Shown: positions 25,654-36,853 of the stretch, piece by piece | Position numbering within the stretch: the first letter of the stretch is position 1 | Layout of the letters: each line of letters starts with the position of its first letter | NCBI GenBank assembly: GCA_038380795.1 | Contig: CM076279.1 | Span: 1,937,001-2,001,000, forward strand | DNA from: Pyrocephalus nanus | Lineage: Eukaryota; Chordata; Aves; Passeriformes; Tyrannidae | DNA: 64,000 nt | Direction of reading: 5' to 3' | Translations under genes and position numbers: made by a program | The notes under the pieces: model-generated | The model's database searches: none | The model's input: only the letters and a program-made list of their open reading frames with translations | Told to the model about the DNA's origin: nothing

Positions 25654-26076
25654 CTCCCCCTCTCTTTATTTCAGTTTAGAGAAACAAAGAGGCCCATTCA
25701 TTCAATTTGCAGCTGAGTCTCTCAGGTTATGTAAATTGTTAAATCATCCATGCTCTTTCTTTTTAGCCATATTGCAAGCAGGGAATTTCCATACCCAGTT
25801 TAAACCTCACAATTGATCTGCCCCGACAAACACGGAGAGCGAGAGAGATCAAGAGTTTCATCTTTTTTTTTTCCTTCCTTTCTCCCAGTTAACCAATATG
25901 TTATACTCCCATGGAGAATAATAAAAAGAAATCAGAAGTCTTTCATGAAAATCTAAGTGGAATAAAACCTTGTGATATAATTAGGAGATGCCTGTGGACT
26001 TCATTTGAGCTTTACCCGTTTCCATCAAGGCATAATTTAGTGCAGAAGCACAGCCAAGCTTCCATTTACACACTGA

Positions 26077-26091
26077 TTTTTTTTTTTTTTT
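26077..26091 (+). repeat. Poly(T) tract, T15
   Basis: Uninterrupted T run. Confidence 0.93.
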
Positions 26092-26660
26092 AATTCTTAC
26101 TATTTTTTACATTACAGTTTAAATTAACCAGAAACTTCTTGGGAAAGCTGCTGCTTCTTCTACTCAGTTATTGATGCTTCCATTGATTTCAGATTGTTGT
26201 AGGATTTTTCTGGGATGGGAAAAGAGAACAATATTAGAGTTACTTTTGGTCATTAATGATGCAATAATGATCATATTAATTTCTGCTGATCTCAGTTTCA
26301 TGCACTTTTGTGTGGCTCAGTTTTAAAAAGGAAAAGAATCTGAGAAAACCTGACCTAGGCTTGACCACTTGGGGAGTCTCATAGTCTGTTTTTTGCCAGC
26401 AAGTGTAACTTTTTGCAAAGGAAGGGTGAGTTCTGTCCTTGCAGCAAATCAAGGCTGTCCCTCATGAAGGGACATCCCTTGTTTTCCAATGGCTTGGCCA
26501 AGGAGCCAAGTGCTCTGCTCAGAGATGTCTCTTCAGGAAAGTGTGACTGGTTAATAAAGGACATTTTATAGAACACATCACTTTCACACTTGTGCAGGTG
26601 TTACCTAGAGACTTCTTCTGGTTAAGAAAAGTGTCTCCACACACACCTGCAAGGGCCTTA

Positions 26661-26896
26661 GGCTGAAGGAGGGGAGTTTTAAATTAGATATTGGGAACAA
26701 ATTCCTCCCTGTGAGGGTGGGCAGGCCCTGGCACAGGTTACCCAGAGAAGCTGTGGCTGCCTCATCCCTGGGAGTGTCCAAGGTCAGGTTGGACGGGGCT
26801 TGGAGCAACCTGGGCTGGTGGAAGGTGTCCCTGCCCATGGCAGGGGGTCAAACTGGATAGACTTTAAGGTCCCTTCCAAACCATTCCATGATTCTA
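26661..26896 (+). mobile_element. CR1 LINE copy, about 235 bp, with 3' terminus
   Basis: Well preserved. In order it shows TTAAATTAGATATTGGGAAC, TGTGAGGGTGGGCAGGCCCT, AGGTTACCCAGAGAAGCTGT, GGTCAGGTTGGACGGGGCTT, GTGTCCCTGCCCATGGCAGG and a terminal ACCATTCCATGATTCT. It is the best single CR1 reference in the window. It is 5' truncated and has no ORF2 sequence. The minus-strand frame at 26605-26838 lies inside it and is not a gene. Confidence 0.96.
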
Positions 26897-28694
26897 AAAC
26901 AAACTAACAGACCAAGACACAGAGCTGGATAAAAACTGTTGATGAGTTCATGAACACCTACACTAAAAACCAGACCAGAAACTCCCTCTCAGTGCCCACC
27001 TGAGCTTTACCCTCAGCAGGGCAGGAGCACGAAACCTGAATGTGTTAAAACAGGGCCCTGGCCCCCTGTGCTCTGGGTGGGCTCTCAGGGTCTGGTATCC
27101 ATTAGAGCCCAACATTCTGCCCAACCAAGAGATTAATTCTCCTGCAGGAACCTGAGCAAACCAATAGCAGCAGAAAGTTAATCAAGCACTGATCCTCCCA
27201 ATCCACTTAATCACAGCCAGCTGCTACTTAGAGCCTCAGAAGAGCAACATCCCCAGGGCAGCCCTCTTGGAGGAGGGGAGAAGCAATTCAGACAGAGCAC
27301 CCTGCATGGGAGAAGGGCATTAAAAAGTTAATAAAATAAAAGTTAATTCCCTCAATCAAGGAGGTAGGGAAGAGTTCTGGGAAGTTCTAAAGCTTCCAAT
27401 ATTAATTTCTTCCCGCCTTCCCAGCTGCTTATCCCTGGAAGGCATTTGATTTGTACTAAAATATTTGCTCATAACCCAAGTTTCCTCCTGGAGTGTACAC
27501 AGACTGTGCAAGGCCTGAGACTTGGCTGTGGGGTTTTTTTTCCCCCTCTTTCATTCCAAGTGTCTCTAAAAATCTTGAAAACACTGACCACGCCAGTGCA
27601 GTTTGTATTGGCTGGATAATCCTGTCCTCATTTTCGTTCGAGGTACGAAAGGTCTCCTGGCCGTGTCATCCTCCCAGTATAAAATTGTGCCTTGTTTTAA
27701 TAAATGTGTTATTCCCCATTTGAACTTTATTGGACTGGAACATTTGGAAGGGTTCTGACAGGATTTTAGGTGTTTAAGCTCCCATATAGGAAATCCCTAA
27801 GTACATCACAGAGGCCTCTTTGCAAAACACTTGAGCACTTCATGGGATGTAGGAAAATGCTTTTCTTGCTGAACTCTGGTTGGGGAAATCTGAGATACTG
27901 ATGGATTAAATGACCTGATAAAATTGCCTGGGGTGGCTGTGGCAGAGTTGAGATTTAAATCCAGCCTGTTATTATATTAATCAGTTTTATCATCTCTGAG
28001 CTCTGGGCTGAATGGAGGAGGTGAAGTCAGTCAGTGGTTATCAGGTTTAGTTGTGGAGTGAGAGGTGATCTGAAGCTCGTGGGAGGACACAACAGTAAAA
28101 CTGCATTAAGGTGTCAGCTTGGTCACTCAGGAATTTAAGAATGCTCTGAAATCAGTGTTCAGAAACAGTAAACCTGATTATTGAGATCCAAACAGGAGAA
28201 GGCTCCTGGCAGTGGGTTAAGCTGGTGTGTGTGCAGCAGGGACACCATCACTGGTGATATCCCCAATGGGAATGGTCCCAGCAGGGCTGAGAACAGAGGA
28301 GGGCAATATCAGAGCTACTGGGAGGTGCTGCCTTCAGGCTTCCCACGAGGATGCAGGTCCTGGTTCCACGTGGCAAAACCCGGGGCGAACTTCCCTCATG
28401 GTTCCAATATTATGAAACAAAACTCCTCTTAGTCCGTCCTTCTGACTCAGGGCTGCTCCAAGCGAGTTGTTTTTTAAAGGAAAGCGAGTTGTCCTCGGGG
28501 GGAGCTCCCTTTGATTCCACTGCACTGCCTGTTTTCCATGAATCTGCAAGCATGGTTAAGGTGCAGAGCCTTGGTCAGCAGTTTCACCTCGCTGGTTACA
28601 CCTTTGCCACGGCAAACACATTCCATGAGGCTTCCCCCCCACCAGGATTCAGTTTTCTCAACAGTTTTCCACCAGAGAAGTGTTCCTGCTTATT

Positions 28695-28706
28695 AAAAAA
28701 AAAAAA
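28695..28706 (+). repeat. Poly(A) tract, A12
   Basis: Uninterrupted A run. Confidence 0.9.
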
Positions 28707-29439
28707 GCAGCACGTTGGGCATACCACAAGACTGTTGTTTTTTTCTTAGAACAGAAAATATCAACGTTTTAAGCAAATATTTATGTTTATATGCTCGAAG
28801 CCTCACACACCTGCATGCTAATGCCTGCTCAATGTACCATGATATGAAAAAACATCCTGCATATCATCAGAATTCTGTTAAAAATCCATGGTTCTTTTGA
28901 AGGTGCCTTATAAAAATCAGCTGGGCTCCGGTTTGTGTTCTATTTTAAAGACATTTGCATAATTTCAGAATTTTTTTGGTAAGCCAGCAGCAAACATTCC
29001 CTGCCTTCTGCTGGTGAAACACCTTAACCAGACCAGCCTTTTGAGGGGGGGTTCTACTAATTCCTGCAATTTACTTCAGTATAGCTTGGCTTTTTCAAAA
29101 AAAAAAATTAACAGGGATGGAATTTTCCAGGTGGCTGCGAGAACATCTAATTGAAGTGGGGGGGGCTTTCTATTTATTTCTATTTATTGCTTCGCTCTTA
29201 CCAGTTGCTGCCTAATAACTATTTCCCAATTAACGAGGGGGGCAGTCCCATTCCTGCCTCTCCCAGCTGCTGGCTCTGCACTGCAGATGTTCTGTGCTCG
29301 GCTTCTCCCACGAGGGGCTCGTTGCCAGTGGCCAGAGCTCGCTGAGTGACGGCACCGGTGAAAGGCCAGTCTGGCTTTCTGGGGAGAAGTCCTGTCATCA
29401 GTCACCCCTCACCAGGATGCCCCCAGCCATTAAGGGCCA

Positions 29440-29790
29440 AATGGAAGAGAACAGTTTCAAGGAGCTGACTGTACTTTTCATACATCATTAATGAGATGAT
29501 TTAGGCTGAGGAACATTAAGGAGATCGAGTGATGCTCAGGAGAGACCTCAAACATTAACGGATGCTGCTCAGTTCAGAACTCCCTTTTCGAAGGCCATTT
29601 AGAAAGTGATTTATTATCACCACACACCTGAAAATGTCTGCAAGGCTTTGCCTTCCCGCAGCCAGAGGCAGAAAAGACATTAAACACAGGCTCAAATAAA
29701 CTCATTAAGCCAGTGCTGCATAACTCGATGGGCTGGGGAATCGTTAAGGAATCACCCAGGCTTTTAGAAACCCACTTTTATTTTCTACAG
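29440..29790. promoter_or_regulatory. Candidate conserved non-coding block
   Basis: Free of recognisable repeats and rich in TAAT/ATTA cores, including ATTAATGA around 29487-29494 and several CATTAA/TCATTAA words. It retains some CpG (AACGG, TCGAA, CTCGATGG, ATCG). This texture is common in vertebrate developmental enhancers. I have no alignment to confirm conservation. Confidence 0.25.
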
Positions 29791-29924
29791 CAATACTCAC
29801 CCCAGCCTTTGTGTTATCCATCTCCACTTTCCATCTGCTTGTGTATATCTCTACATTCAGTAAACAACTGCAACCCAAAGTGATCATCATGAGACCAAAG
29901 TTTGCAGATCCCTTTAAAAATAAT

Positions 29925-29971
29925 CTTTGCTAATATTACTATTAGCAAAGTTTAATACTATTAGTATTAAA
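29925..29971. repeat. Two abutting perfect inverted repeats
   Basis: The first hairpin is 29925-29934 (CTTTGCTAAT) against 29941-29950 (ATTAGCAAAG) with a 6-base loop. The second follows with no gap: 29951-29959 (TTTAATACT) against 29963-29971 (AGTATTAAA) with a 3-base loop. Both sets of arms are perfect. The last base meets the start of a CR1 fragment. Confidence 0.93.
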
Positions 29972-30011
29972 GAGGGGCTGTGGCTGCCCCAGCCCTGGAA
30001 GTGTCCAAGGT
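29972..30011 (+). mobile_element. Short CR1 LINE internal fragment
   Basis: About 40 bp reading GAGGGGCTGTGGCTGCCCCA followed by GCCCTGGAAGTGTCCAAGGT, a match to the CR1 block before its 3' end. No further CR1 follows, so it is a scrap bounded on the left by the palindrome pair. Confidence 0.72.
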
Positions 30012-30103
30012 GACAGAGCTTGTGCAGTGTGAGAGCTCTGTGGGATCAGATGGAAGAGTTTAAAACACCACCCCTGCAAGGTTTGGGTGTGTGAAGGATG
30101 GAG

Positions 30104-30123
30104 AAAAAAAAAAAAAAAAAAAA
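30104..30123 (+). repeat. Poly(A) tract, A20
   Basis: Uninterrupted A run about 90 bp after the CR1 scrap. CR1 does not carry poly(A), so the two are probably unrelated. Confidence 0.95.
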
Positions 30124-32345
30124 GCCTGAAGAACATCCTCGAAATGTAAAACATCTTGGTCTTTTAATAATCCCGTGCGGTGTGTTTTCACTTTAGCAAT
30201 AATTGTATTTTCTTTTTGCGTATTTTATTTAACAACATTTCAGGGCCCAGCTAATCTGTTCCAGCTGCTGAGGGAGCCAACAATGTGCTGAGCACAGAAA
30301 CAACTGCCTTTATCAGGCCAGGGTGGTTTGCAGCAGCAATCTTACACCCTGGAGAATTCCCCAAAGGAATTGCAGTCCCATCTACCGTGGGCACCTCTGC
30401 CTGTGCTGCCACTGGGATTGCAGGTGTCAGGAAGGTTCAGAAGGAATTTACTGCTGAGTTATCTCAGTGTCTGTAACAGTAATTGCAGGGAGATAAATCA
30501 AAGTCCTGTAGGAGAAAAAATAATTGAGTTTTTTCTCGAGCTGATGTGAGGGCTGCTGGTGCTGCATTTATGTTTTGTATCGCAGTTTTCAACTCAAACA
30601 AAGCATCCTAAGTGGATTAGGAGGTGTGACAGTTCCCATTTAACAGTCCTGCTGCAGCATCTTCATCAGCCCAGCCGGGGTGTGATGCTGAACAGGGCAA
30701 GAGATCAGGGCAGTAGGAAAATTCCTCTGCACTGTTACACGTCAGGATCTACCTGGGAGTGGAACTCTGGGGGAAGGTCCCTCTGCTGTGTGAAAGGAAA
30801 GGTGTCCAAGGGCTCAGGGTCTCTGACACTGGGAATAACCAGGTAGGTGGCCCAGCCCAGCCCAGGTGTGGCGAGGCAGATTTGCCTGCAATAACCCTTC
30901 CTCCACACTCCCCTCCCCAGGAAAGGTGGAAATCCCTGAGGAAAGGCAGCACTCTCTGGAAAGGCTCATCCCCTGTGTTTACTGAGCACTGACACCAGGC
31001 TTAACACAAATATGTGCAGATAAAATCTGGGGGGTGAGAGCCAGACGAACAGGAAAGATGTGGTTGCCCCTTGCCCTGAGGTTTGGCCCAGCTGCTGCTC
31101 TGGGTGGGTGATGGTTGGAGGAGGCTCAAGCTGAGAGCGCTGCAAAAATGAACCTGGACTAGTGAATAGCTTAGGAGAATGTGGGGATGGGAAAGGACCA
31201 GGGAATTCAACTCTTTCCAGGAGAAAAGAGGTAATTCTTAGAGCAGCAACTTGATTGTAAGCCATCCAACTGCTGGAATACGTGGGGCAGGGAGGATTAT
31301 GGCTGCAAGTTCAGGGAGGTGGGGGGTGTGGGTGTGTGGGAGATGCAGTTGTTTGGTATTATCTAATTTATTATGTCATTTGGCAGTTTATTGCTGGAAT
31401 ATCTCATCTCCATGCACAGCACATCAATGCTGCTCTTTTTTCCCCCCTTGCCCTGTCTTGAGTATCATGTTTGATTTCCTGCTCCTTATCATTTCTGCAG
31501 AACTGCAGAAATCCCACACTTCCCATCAGAAGCAGCTTGAGTAAAAAAATCCGCAGAGCACAACGAAAACAACCCCACTTGGAGGCCACATCTCCAGCCA
31601 CGGGCGAGTTCCTGCTCTGGGCTGACACCCACAGTGCTCGGCACATTTATTTGAGGTGAGGACACGCTGCACGGGGTGCAGGGGTTGTTTCTCCACCAAA
31701 ATCCTTGCTGAGATTCCCACCTGGACCATTTGGAGAGCGATGGAGTGGCGAGGTGGTGACGTGGCCAGTGCCAAGGGCAGAGGGTGTGCAAGAAACTCAG
31801 ACTGGAGCAAAGGAAAGACGAGGCCACCCCTTGTCCAGGTATTTACATCTGCTCTGTGTACTGGGGGACTGTGCTTCTCCAGAAGAATGGCTGTTATCAT
31901 CTCATGAGGCAGATCAAGGGGATGCCAACTCCTCATCCTTAGGCACATCTTTATATAAACTAGTGGGGATTTGGGCAAGTGCAAAAGGGAAGTGTGGTTT
32001 TCTTTGCCCATCTCAGCAAACTGATGAAAAATGTATTGCTGGGTATCCCTGGGACCATGACAGAGTCCACCCAACTCCCTCCCAGCCCGGCCCCCCAAGA
32101 GAAGAAATTGATTTCATATCACATTTCACACTTCATTTCTCCTGCCTCCCCCAAGAAAGGCCCCCACACAATGACACAAAGGACATCAGCTTTATTTACT
32201 GCCCAGCCCCGCGTGGCTTTGTGTCCCGGGGAGCTGCGGGAAGGGAACCAGTGTGGGAACCCGGCGGATTTGAGATTGTTCACTGGAGCTTGCCCGGGGA
32301 TGCAGGCTCGGTAAATCACCCCTGACAGACCATTGTTGCGAGGGG

Positions 32346-32380
32346 GGCTTTTGTTTTGTTTTGTTGTGGTTTTTTTTTCT
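32346..32380 (+). repeat. T-rich (TTTTG)n-like tract
   Basis: Two to three TTTTG units, then a GTGG interruption and a T9 run. Confidence 0.85.
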
Positions 32381-32428
32381 GGAGTGGTGTTGGTTTTGCC
32401 CCGGGATGGCTTTGTAGTCCTGCAGGCA

Positions 32429-32448
32429 GGGTGGGTGTTGGGGGGGGG
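32429..32448 (+). other. Putative G-quadruplex motif
   Basis: G3-T-G3-TGTT-G9. The G9 can supply two runs, giving the four runs of three or more G needed for an intramolecular quadruplex with short loops. Sequence pattern only. Confidence 0.6.
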
Positions 32449-32956
32449 CCCTGGCACCGGGCCCAGGGCAGGACAAAGTGCTTTCAATGGGCACATTCCC
32501 GGTTTTGTTTTTCCTTTCTGATTATTCCCCTGGCTCTAAACATGTTAATGAGCTTGGCATCTCCTTCAGTGATGAGGGCAAGAGCTGAGGTGCTCCCTGG
32601 GCTTCCAGCTTACCTGGGAACTTTCCTGCTGGAGCATCCCAAAGCTCCTCCATCCCTGTTCCTCCCCTCAGCTCCTCCTCCTTTCGTGGCCACATCATTT
32701 AGGGCTAAATCTGAACCTCATTCTTTGCCCTTTGAAAAATCTGGGCTTGGTTTTCACTGATCTGTCATCTGAGGAAGGAAAAGAATGAGCCTGGAGAGCA
32801 ACACTCTAATAAACTATTTGATATCTAGGAAGAGAGAGAGTGTAATGATGTTTGTTGTGTGCCAGGCCTTCCTGAAATTATGCAATGACAACAGAAAATA
32901 ATCAGCCTTCCCAAAGTAAATACACTCCTGCCACCAGCACAGAAAGAGCATTTGTA

Positions 32957-33049
32957 ATGTCATGAGAGACATTATGACATGTCTGTGCCCTGCAGGTCTC
33001 AGAAGGGGTTCACATGCACCTTATTCCATTCCCTGTCACTGAATGGAAT
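32957..33049. repeat. Two small perfect hairpins
   Basis: ATGTCAT at 32957-32963 pairs with ATGACAT at 32974-32980 (10-base loop). ATTCCATTC at 33023-33031 pairs with GAATGGAAT at 33041-33049 (9-base loop). The stems are short, and neither resembles a microRNA precursor in length. Confidence 0.8.
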
Positions 33050-33919
33050 GATATTTCACAAGGAATTTCAAATAGTAGACAATTTTAGACAGCAAAAACA
33101 TCGGTGACATGTGCTCATTAAAATTCATAACACTTTAAAGAAAAAAAGCAAATTCAGGATAAACAAATATTACCAGGGAGAGTTTCACCTTCAGAGGCTT
33201 AAAAGGGTGGTTAGGAGTTTAAAAAAGCAGATTATGGAAAGGCCAACAACTGTTCCAAGCAGAGGCTGAGCACCATTAGGAAGAAGATAAATAAATGTTC
33301 CAGCCTTTGTGGGATCATCATCTGTGATTGTAAGTGTTGTGTTAATTGCTGACAGCGCCATTTTTAGCTGTTGGGCCAACACACGTGGAAATCTGGGGTT
33401 CTTCTACAACCCAAGGAGCCCAAAATGCCACTTGGGAACCCCGTTGGCTGTTTGGGAGTGGGGCTGTCTCTGGCAGGGCAGGCAGAAGTGACACCCGGCC
33501 GGTCGGCGATCACGCCTTTCACGGTGCCTTCTGGAGCTTGAGGAGTTCCAGGGTTTGGCTTTCCTTTTCTCCTCATCTGTATCCCATCCAAGAGGAATTT
33601 TTCCTTGCCTGCCTCGCTGGCCTGGAGCTCTTTGTCTCAGCTGTGTGTCCTTCCTCCCGGCCCGACGCCAAAGGCACAGATGTGCAGGGTGGGAGAGGAA
33701 GGCCAGGACCTGGAGAAGCCTGGGCTTGAATTCATCAGCAAGCACTTGACATCCCTGTGGAGCTGTTTATTTCCCCCCAAAATCCCACCTGTGCACTGCA
33801 GGGTTTTCAGCCAAGCCCAGCTGGGAGGGAGGCCAAGGGCTGAGTAGATCCCTGTAGGCTTTTACACCTTTCAAGAGCTCCCCTGGAACTGCAGCTTGAG
33901 ATGAACCAGTTTTTTTCTT

Positions 33920-33934
33920 CCCCCCCCCCCCCCC
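33920..33934 (+). repeat. Poly(C) tract, C15
   Basis: Fifteen uninterrupted C (G15 on the minus strand). With the G16 at 6595 these are the two long G/C homopolymers of the window. Confidence 0.93.
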
Positions 33935-34372
33935 ACCTTGTTCTTCTAAATAAGACAATCATTTGAAGCTGATGTGTAGTAGAAAGGGATGTTTCTGTTC
34001 AATAATATCATAATGTCCTTACAGAGAAGACTAAATCTTTCTTCTGGACAAGCCCTGAGACAGCTTTTGTGGTGAAGCATCACCAAGACCAAGGAGATAC
34101 CCAAGAATTTTACTTTCTTGGGAAAATGTTTTTCAGCAGCAAAGGATCAGATTTTGTGTGATTATCACCTAGGCTTTAAAGCATCAACATCTGTGTTATA
34201 GTTATGGTAGTGGAAATGCAGAATAATTTCATTAAATAGCTTTATGTTCTTATTTTCCTCTTAAATTTTTCCTTTATTCTGGTAATGTGACAAACACATC
34301 AGGGGGGTTCCAGTGTAAATGAGACACTGCCCAGATACCCAATTCTTCTGAGGAGACCTGCTCTCTGTATTA

Positions 34373-34442
34373 ATAGAATCATTTAATCATAGACTCAGGA
34401 AGATTGAAAAATACCTCTCCTATCATCAAGTCCAGTCATCAA
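34373..34442 (-). mobile_element. CR1-family 3'-end fragment, diverged
   Basis: The plus strand reads ATAGAATCATTTAATCATAG, then AGGAAGATTGAAAAATACCT and TATCATCAAGTCCAGTCATC. This is the reverse complement of the AAAAGACC-type CR1 tail, also present at 18812. It is more diverged than that copy. Confidence 0.75.
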
Positions 34443-35148
34443 CAGCAGATGCCAGAAAAGCCATCAGTTCCAGGTATGTCCTTTTACAGTCACTGAAGAT
34501 TGGGAATTGTCTTTGAGAGGAAGGAGAAGGGAAAATTCCTGGAGTGATGTCAGTAAGGACAGAGAGGAAAAATGTGTTGGAATGCATCAAATTCAAAAGT
34601 AAGGCAGGCACTGAGGCAGCTCACTGTGTGTGTCATCCACACAGGCTGTCCAAAACATTTCCAATCTTCTCCTTTCTCGAGGAAAAAATTGGGTTTCAAT
34701 TGGCTGAAATAGTTTTTGGATATCTGTGAACTCTATTTGCATTCTTTCCCACTGCTCTTCCTCCTTTCATTTACAAAACCAACAACATAGCAAGGGGAAA
34801 GAAAAACCGTTCACAATCTGCCCATTACTTCTATTTTCAGCAGCTCTGTGACAACATATCAATAACTTCTTAGGGAAAAATAAAAAGGCAAGGCAAAATA
34901 TCCTGACCATCTTTGGCAGAAACCAGTACAGACCACGCTCAGATCCATGCTGTGGGAACAACAGCCTTGGACAAGCCATGTCTGTCTGCAGCCATCAGTG
35001 TCCTCCCTGTCAAAACAAATGTGTTTATCTGCTTTGCAAACGCTTTGAAACACGTTGGAGATGAAATTTTACACACAAGGCTAAAAATCCCACAACTCTC
35101 ATCACTTTTACACTGTTACTGGAACAGAAAGGCAGGAAAATATACATT

Positions 35149-35167
35149 AAAAAAAAAAAAAAAAAAA
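35149..35167 (+). repeat. Poly(A) tract, A19
   Basis: Uninterrupted A run. Confidence 0.95.
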
Positions 35168-35456
35168 GCCCCAAACAATCTTTTGTAGAGCTGGGCTTTT
35201 CGAGGAGGGAGAAAAACCAAAGCATTTGGTAGCAATTAATATGCCCCCTCCATTTGCAGTTTTAATTCCTGTGCAGATGCACAGTGTTGTTATTCTAATA
35301 ACTTCCTGTGGTGCTCCCTTTTTCTGTAAACCTCAACGCCAATTAAAATGTGATCCATCACCCAATGCTTCCGAAACAAAGGGCAATGTCCAACTTTCTG
35401 ATACAGCCAGGAAAAATCCCAGTCAGTCAAAAGAAGACTCAGGAGAGAGAGAGGGG

Positions 35457-35471
35457 AAAAAAAAAAAAAAA
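35457..35471 (+). repeat. Poly(A) tract, A15
   Basis: Uninterrupted A run at the end of a GA-rich stretch. It encodes the phenylalanine run of the long minus-strand frame. Confidence 0.93.
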
Positions 35472-36171
35472 GAATAAAAAGCATTAAACTCTTCCCTTTT
35501 TTGTAAGAAAGAGCAAAAGAAAATGTTCTTTTGTGGTGAGTGCTGTAAGAGGAACAGACTGAGGGGTTTGGGTTTGTGAGGAGGGAGCAGCCAGGCTCCC
35601 ACTCAGCAAAGAGGTGATTAATAAATGAGATGACAGTGTGTCTGGATGTTGCCCCTCCTGGGGAAGCAGCAGGGATTGGGTGGTGGAGGCAGATGTAGCT
35701 GTGGCTTGGCAAAAAGCTGGAGCCAACTTTTGGGGCAGGAGCCACAGGGAACTGGCCCCCCTGCTCCCTGTGCCCCCGGATTGTGCAGGGATTCACGGCG
35801 GTGCCACCAAGGCTGGCAGTAAATACGAGCTGGGCAGCTCTCTGGGGCTTCACCAGCCTGTTAAAAAGGGCTGCTTGGATTTTCCTGTCTGCCCTGAACC
35901 ACAGAGCTGCCTCTGCAAAGCTGCTCAGCCTCAGGCAGAGGGCTGAGTGCTCCTGTTCGGGTGCAGGACACGGCTGGGCCACCCGGGAGGGGGTTTTCCC
36001 GACACATCCCACATCAGCAGGGGGTGGGACTCACTCAGAGGGCCCTTCCTCAGGGAATGGCTTTACCTGGGAAGGGCTGAGACTTCTCCTGCCTTTAGGT
36101 GCCCAAGGAACACCTGCACGTGGCACTCAGTGCCATGGTCGGGTGGTGTTTGTTTGAAGGGTGGGCCTGAG

Positions 36172-36213
36172 GATCTCAGAGGTCTTTTCCAACCTAAATT
36201 ATTCTGTGATTTC
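36172..36213 (+). mobile_element. CR1 LINE terminal scrap
   Basis: GATCTCAGAGGTCTTTTCCA followed by ACCTAAATTATTCTGTGATT matches the last ~40 bp of a CR1 tail. Short but characteristic. Confidence 0.7.
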
Positions 36214-36630
36214 TGCTGTTCTAAGAGCAGTGAGGAACCATCTGGAGAAGGATACCTGGTACCCTAAGGGAACTTGGTGTTTTCCAGGTGCTCACTGGTG
36301 TGGGGGGTATAAAGTGGGGAGCTTCCCAAGGTTTAAGGTGTATCAGCTGTAAAAATATTTTGCTGATTTTCCAGGAGGCTTCTCAACAGTTACAGGGATC
36401 AGGGTGGAGAGAGCTGTCCCCAACACTGAGAGAAGACAGGCTTGCAGAAGACTCTGTGTTCCCAACTGCCTGTGCTCCATCACATTTGGCTGCATGTGGA
36501 GACAGCAGGGAGATGGGAAGGATAGATTTTGGGGTGGATGGTGTTTCTGGAGTACAAAACCAGTGCTTGTCCCTAAAATAAAACATGAACTGTTCAGTTC
36601 CAAAGGGACCTTGTTCTCATTCACACCTAT

Positions 36631-36853
36631 GCTTGGTATCTTATTCTTGAGATTTTTAAATCCGAGTTAGGAGACAACAATCATCTTCTCCCATTTAGCT
36701 GCTGACTGTCTGCTCTGCCCTTCAGAGAAAGAACAGGAACAAAAACATTGCAAGTGTTTGCCTTTTCCAGCCTCCAAAGAAATGCCACAAGCCAATTTGC
36801 AAGAGGCCAGACACATGTGTGTCCTCCCAGAGGTGGGTCAGGAGGGCAGAGGA
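36631..36853 (+). repeat. Copy 1 of a ~220-bp direct duplication
   Basis: Aligned by eye with 38139-38362 over its full length, with roughly 85-88% identity and a few small indels. Shared landmarks are GAGATTTTTAAATCC, CAGAGAAAGAACAGGAAC, AGTGTTTGCC and CCCAGAGGTGGGTCAGGAGG. Flanks on both sides are unrelated between the copies. It is not CR1. Frames crossing it are not shared cleanly between copies, so there is no sign of a duplicated exon. An uncharacterised dispersed repeat or an old segmental duplication would both fit. Confidence 0.88.

Larger units (their letters stand above)
25291..26660. other. Stretch without a gene
   Basis: AT-rich with a TTTTG array and two T tracts. The short frames carry no domain. 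Nothing else is supportable. Confidence 0.55.
26897..29924. other. Stretch without a gene; possible conserved block at its 3' side
   Basis: No gene is supported. The overlapping frames at 28181-28749 use three registers of the same DNA. A short direct repeat AGCGAGTTGT occurs at 28461 and 28483. A G8 run is at 29158-29165. The part from about 29440 is listed as a candidate regulatory block. Confidence 0.55.
30012..34372. other. Stretch without a gene; several GC-richer patches
   Basis: Opposed frames at 31526-32098 (minus, 190 codons) and 31705-32325 (plus, 206 codons) share the same DNA with no family match. They are probably chance openness in a GC-richer stretch. CpG-bearing patches occur near 32210-32310 and 33495-33670. 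The minus frames at 32119-32496 cross poly(A)-like DNA. No transposon is recognised here. Confidence 0.55.
34443..36171. other. Stretch without a gene, including the longest open frame
   Basis: The longest frame of the window (35290-36012, minus, 240 codons) lies here. It reads a poly(A) tract as a phenylalanine run, shows no domain and has no supporting splice context, so I do not call it. A19 and A15 tracts are present. No transposon is seen. Confidence 0.55.

Noticed and set aside
31526..32325. Opposed 190- and 206-codon frames on the two strands
   Set aside because: They overlap the same GC-richer DNA with no family resemblance. Openness on both strands reflects composition rather than coding.
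35290..36012. 240-codon minus-strand frame, the longest in the window
   Set aside because: It reads through a poly(A) tract (a phenylalanine run), has no recognisable domain and no convincing splice or promoter context. One frame of this length is not surprising in 64 kb when scanning six frames.
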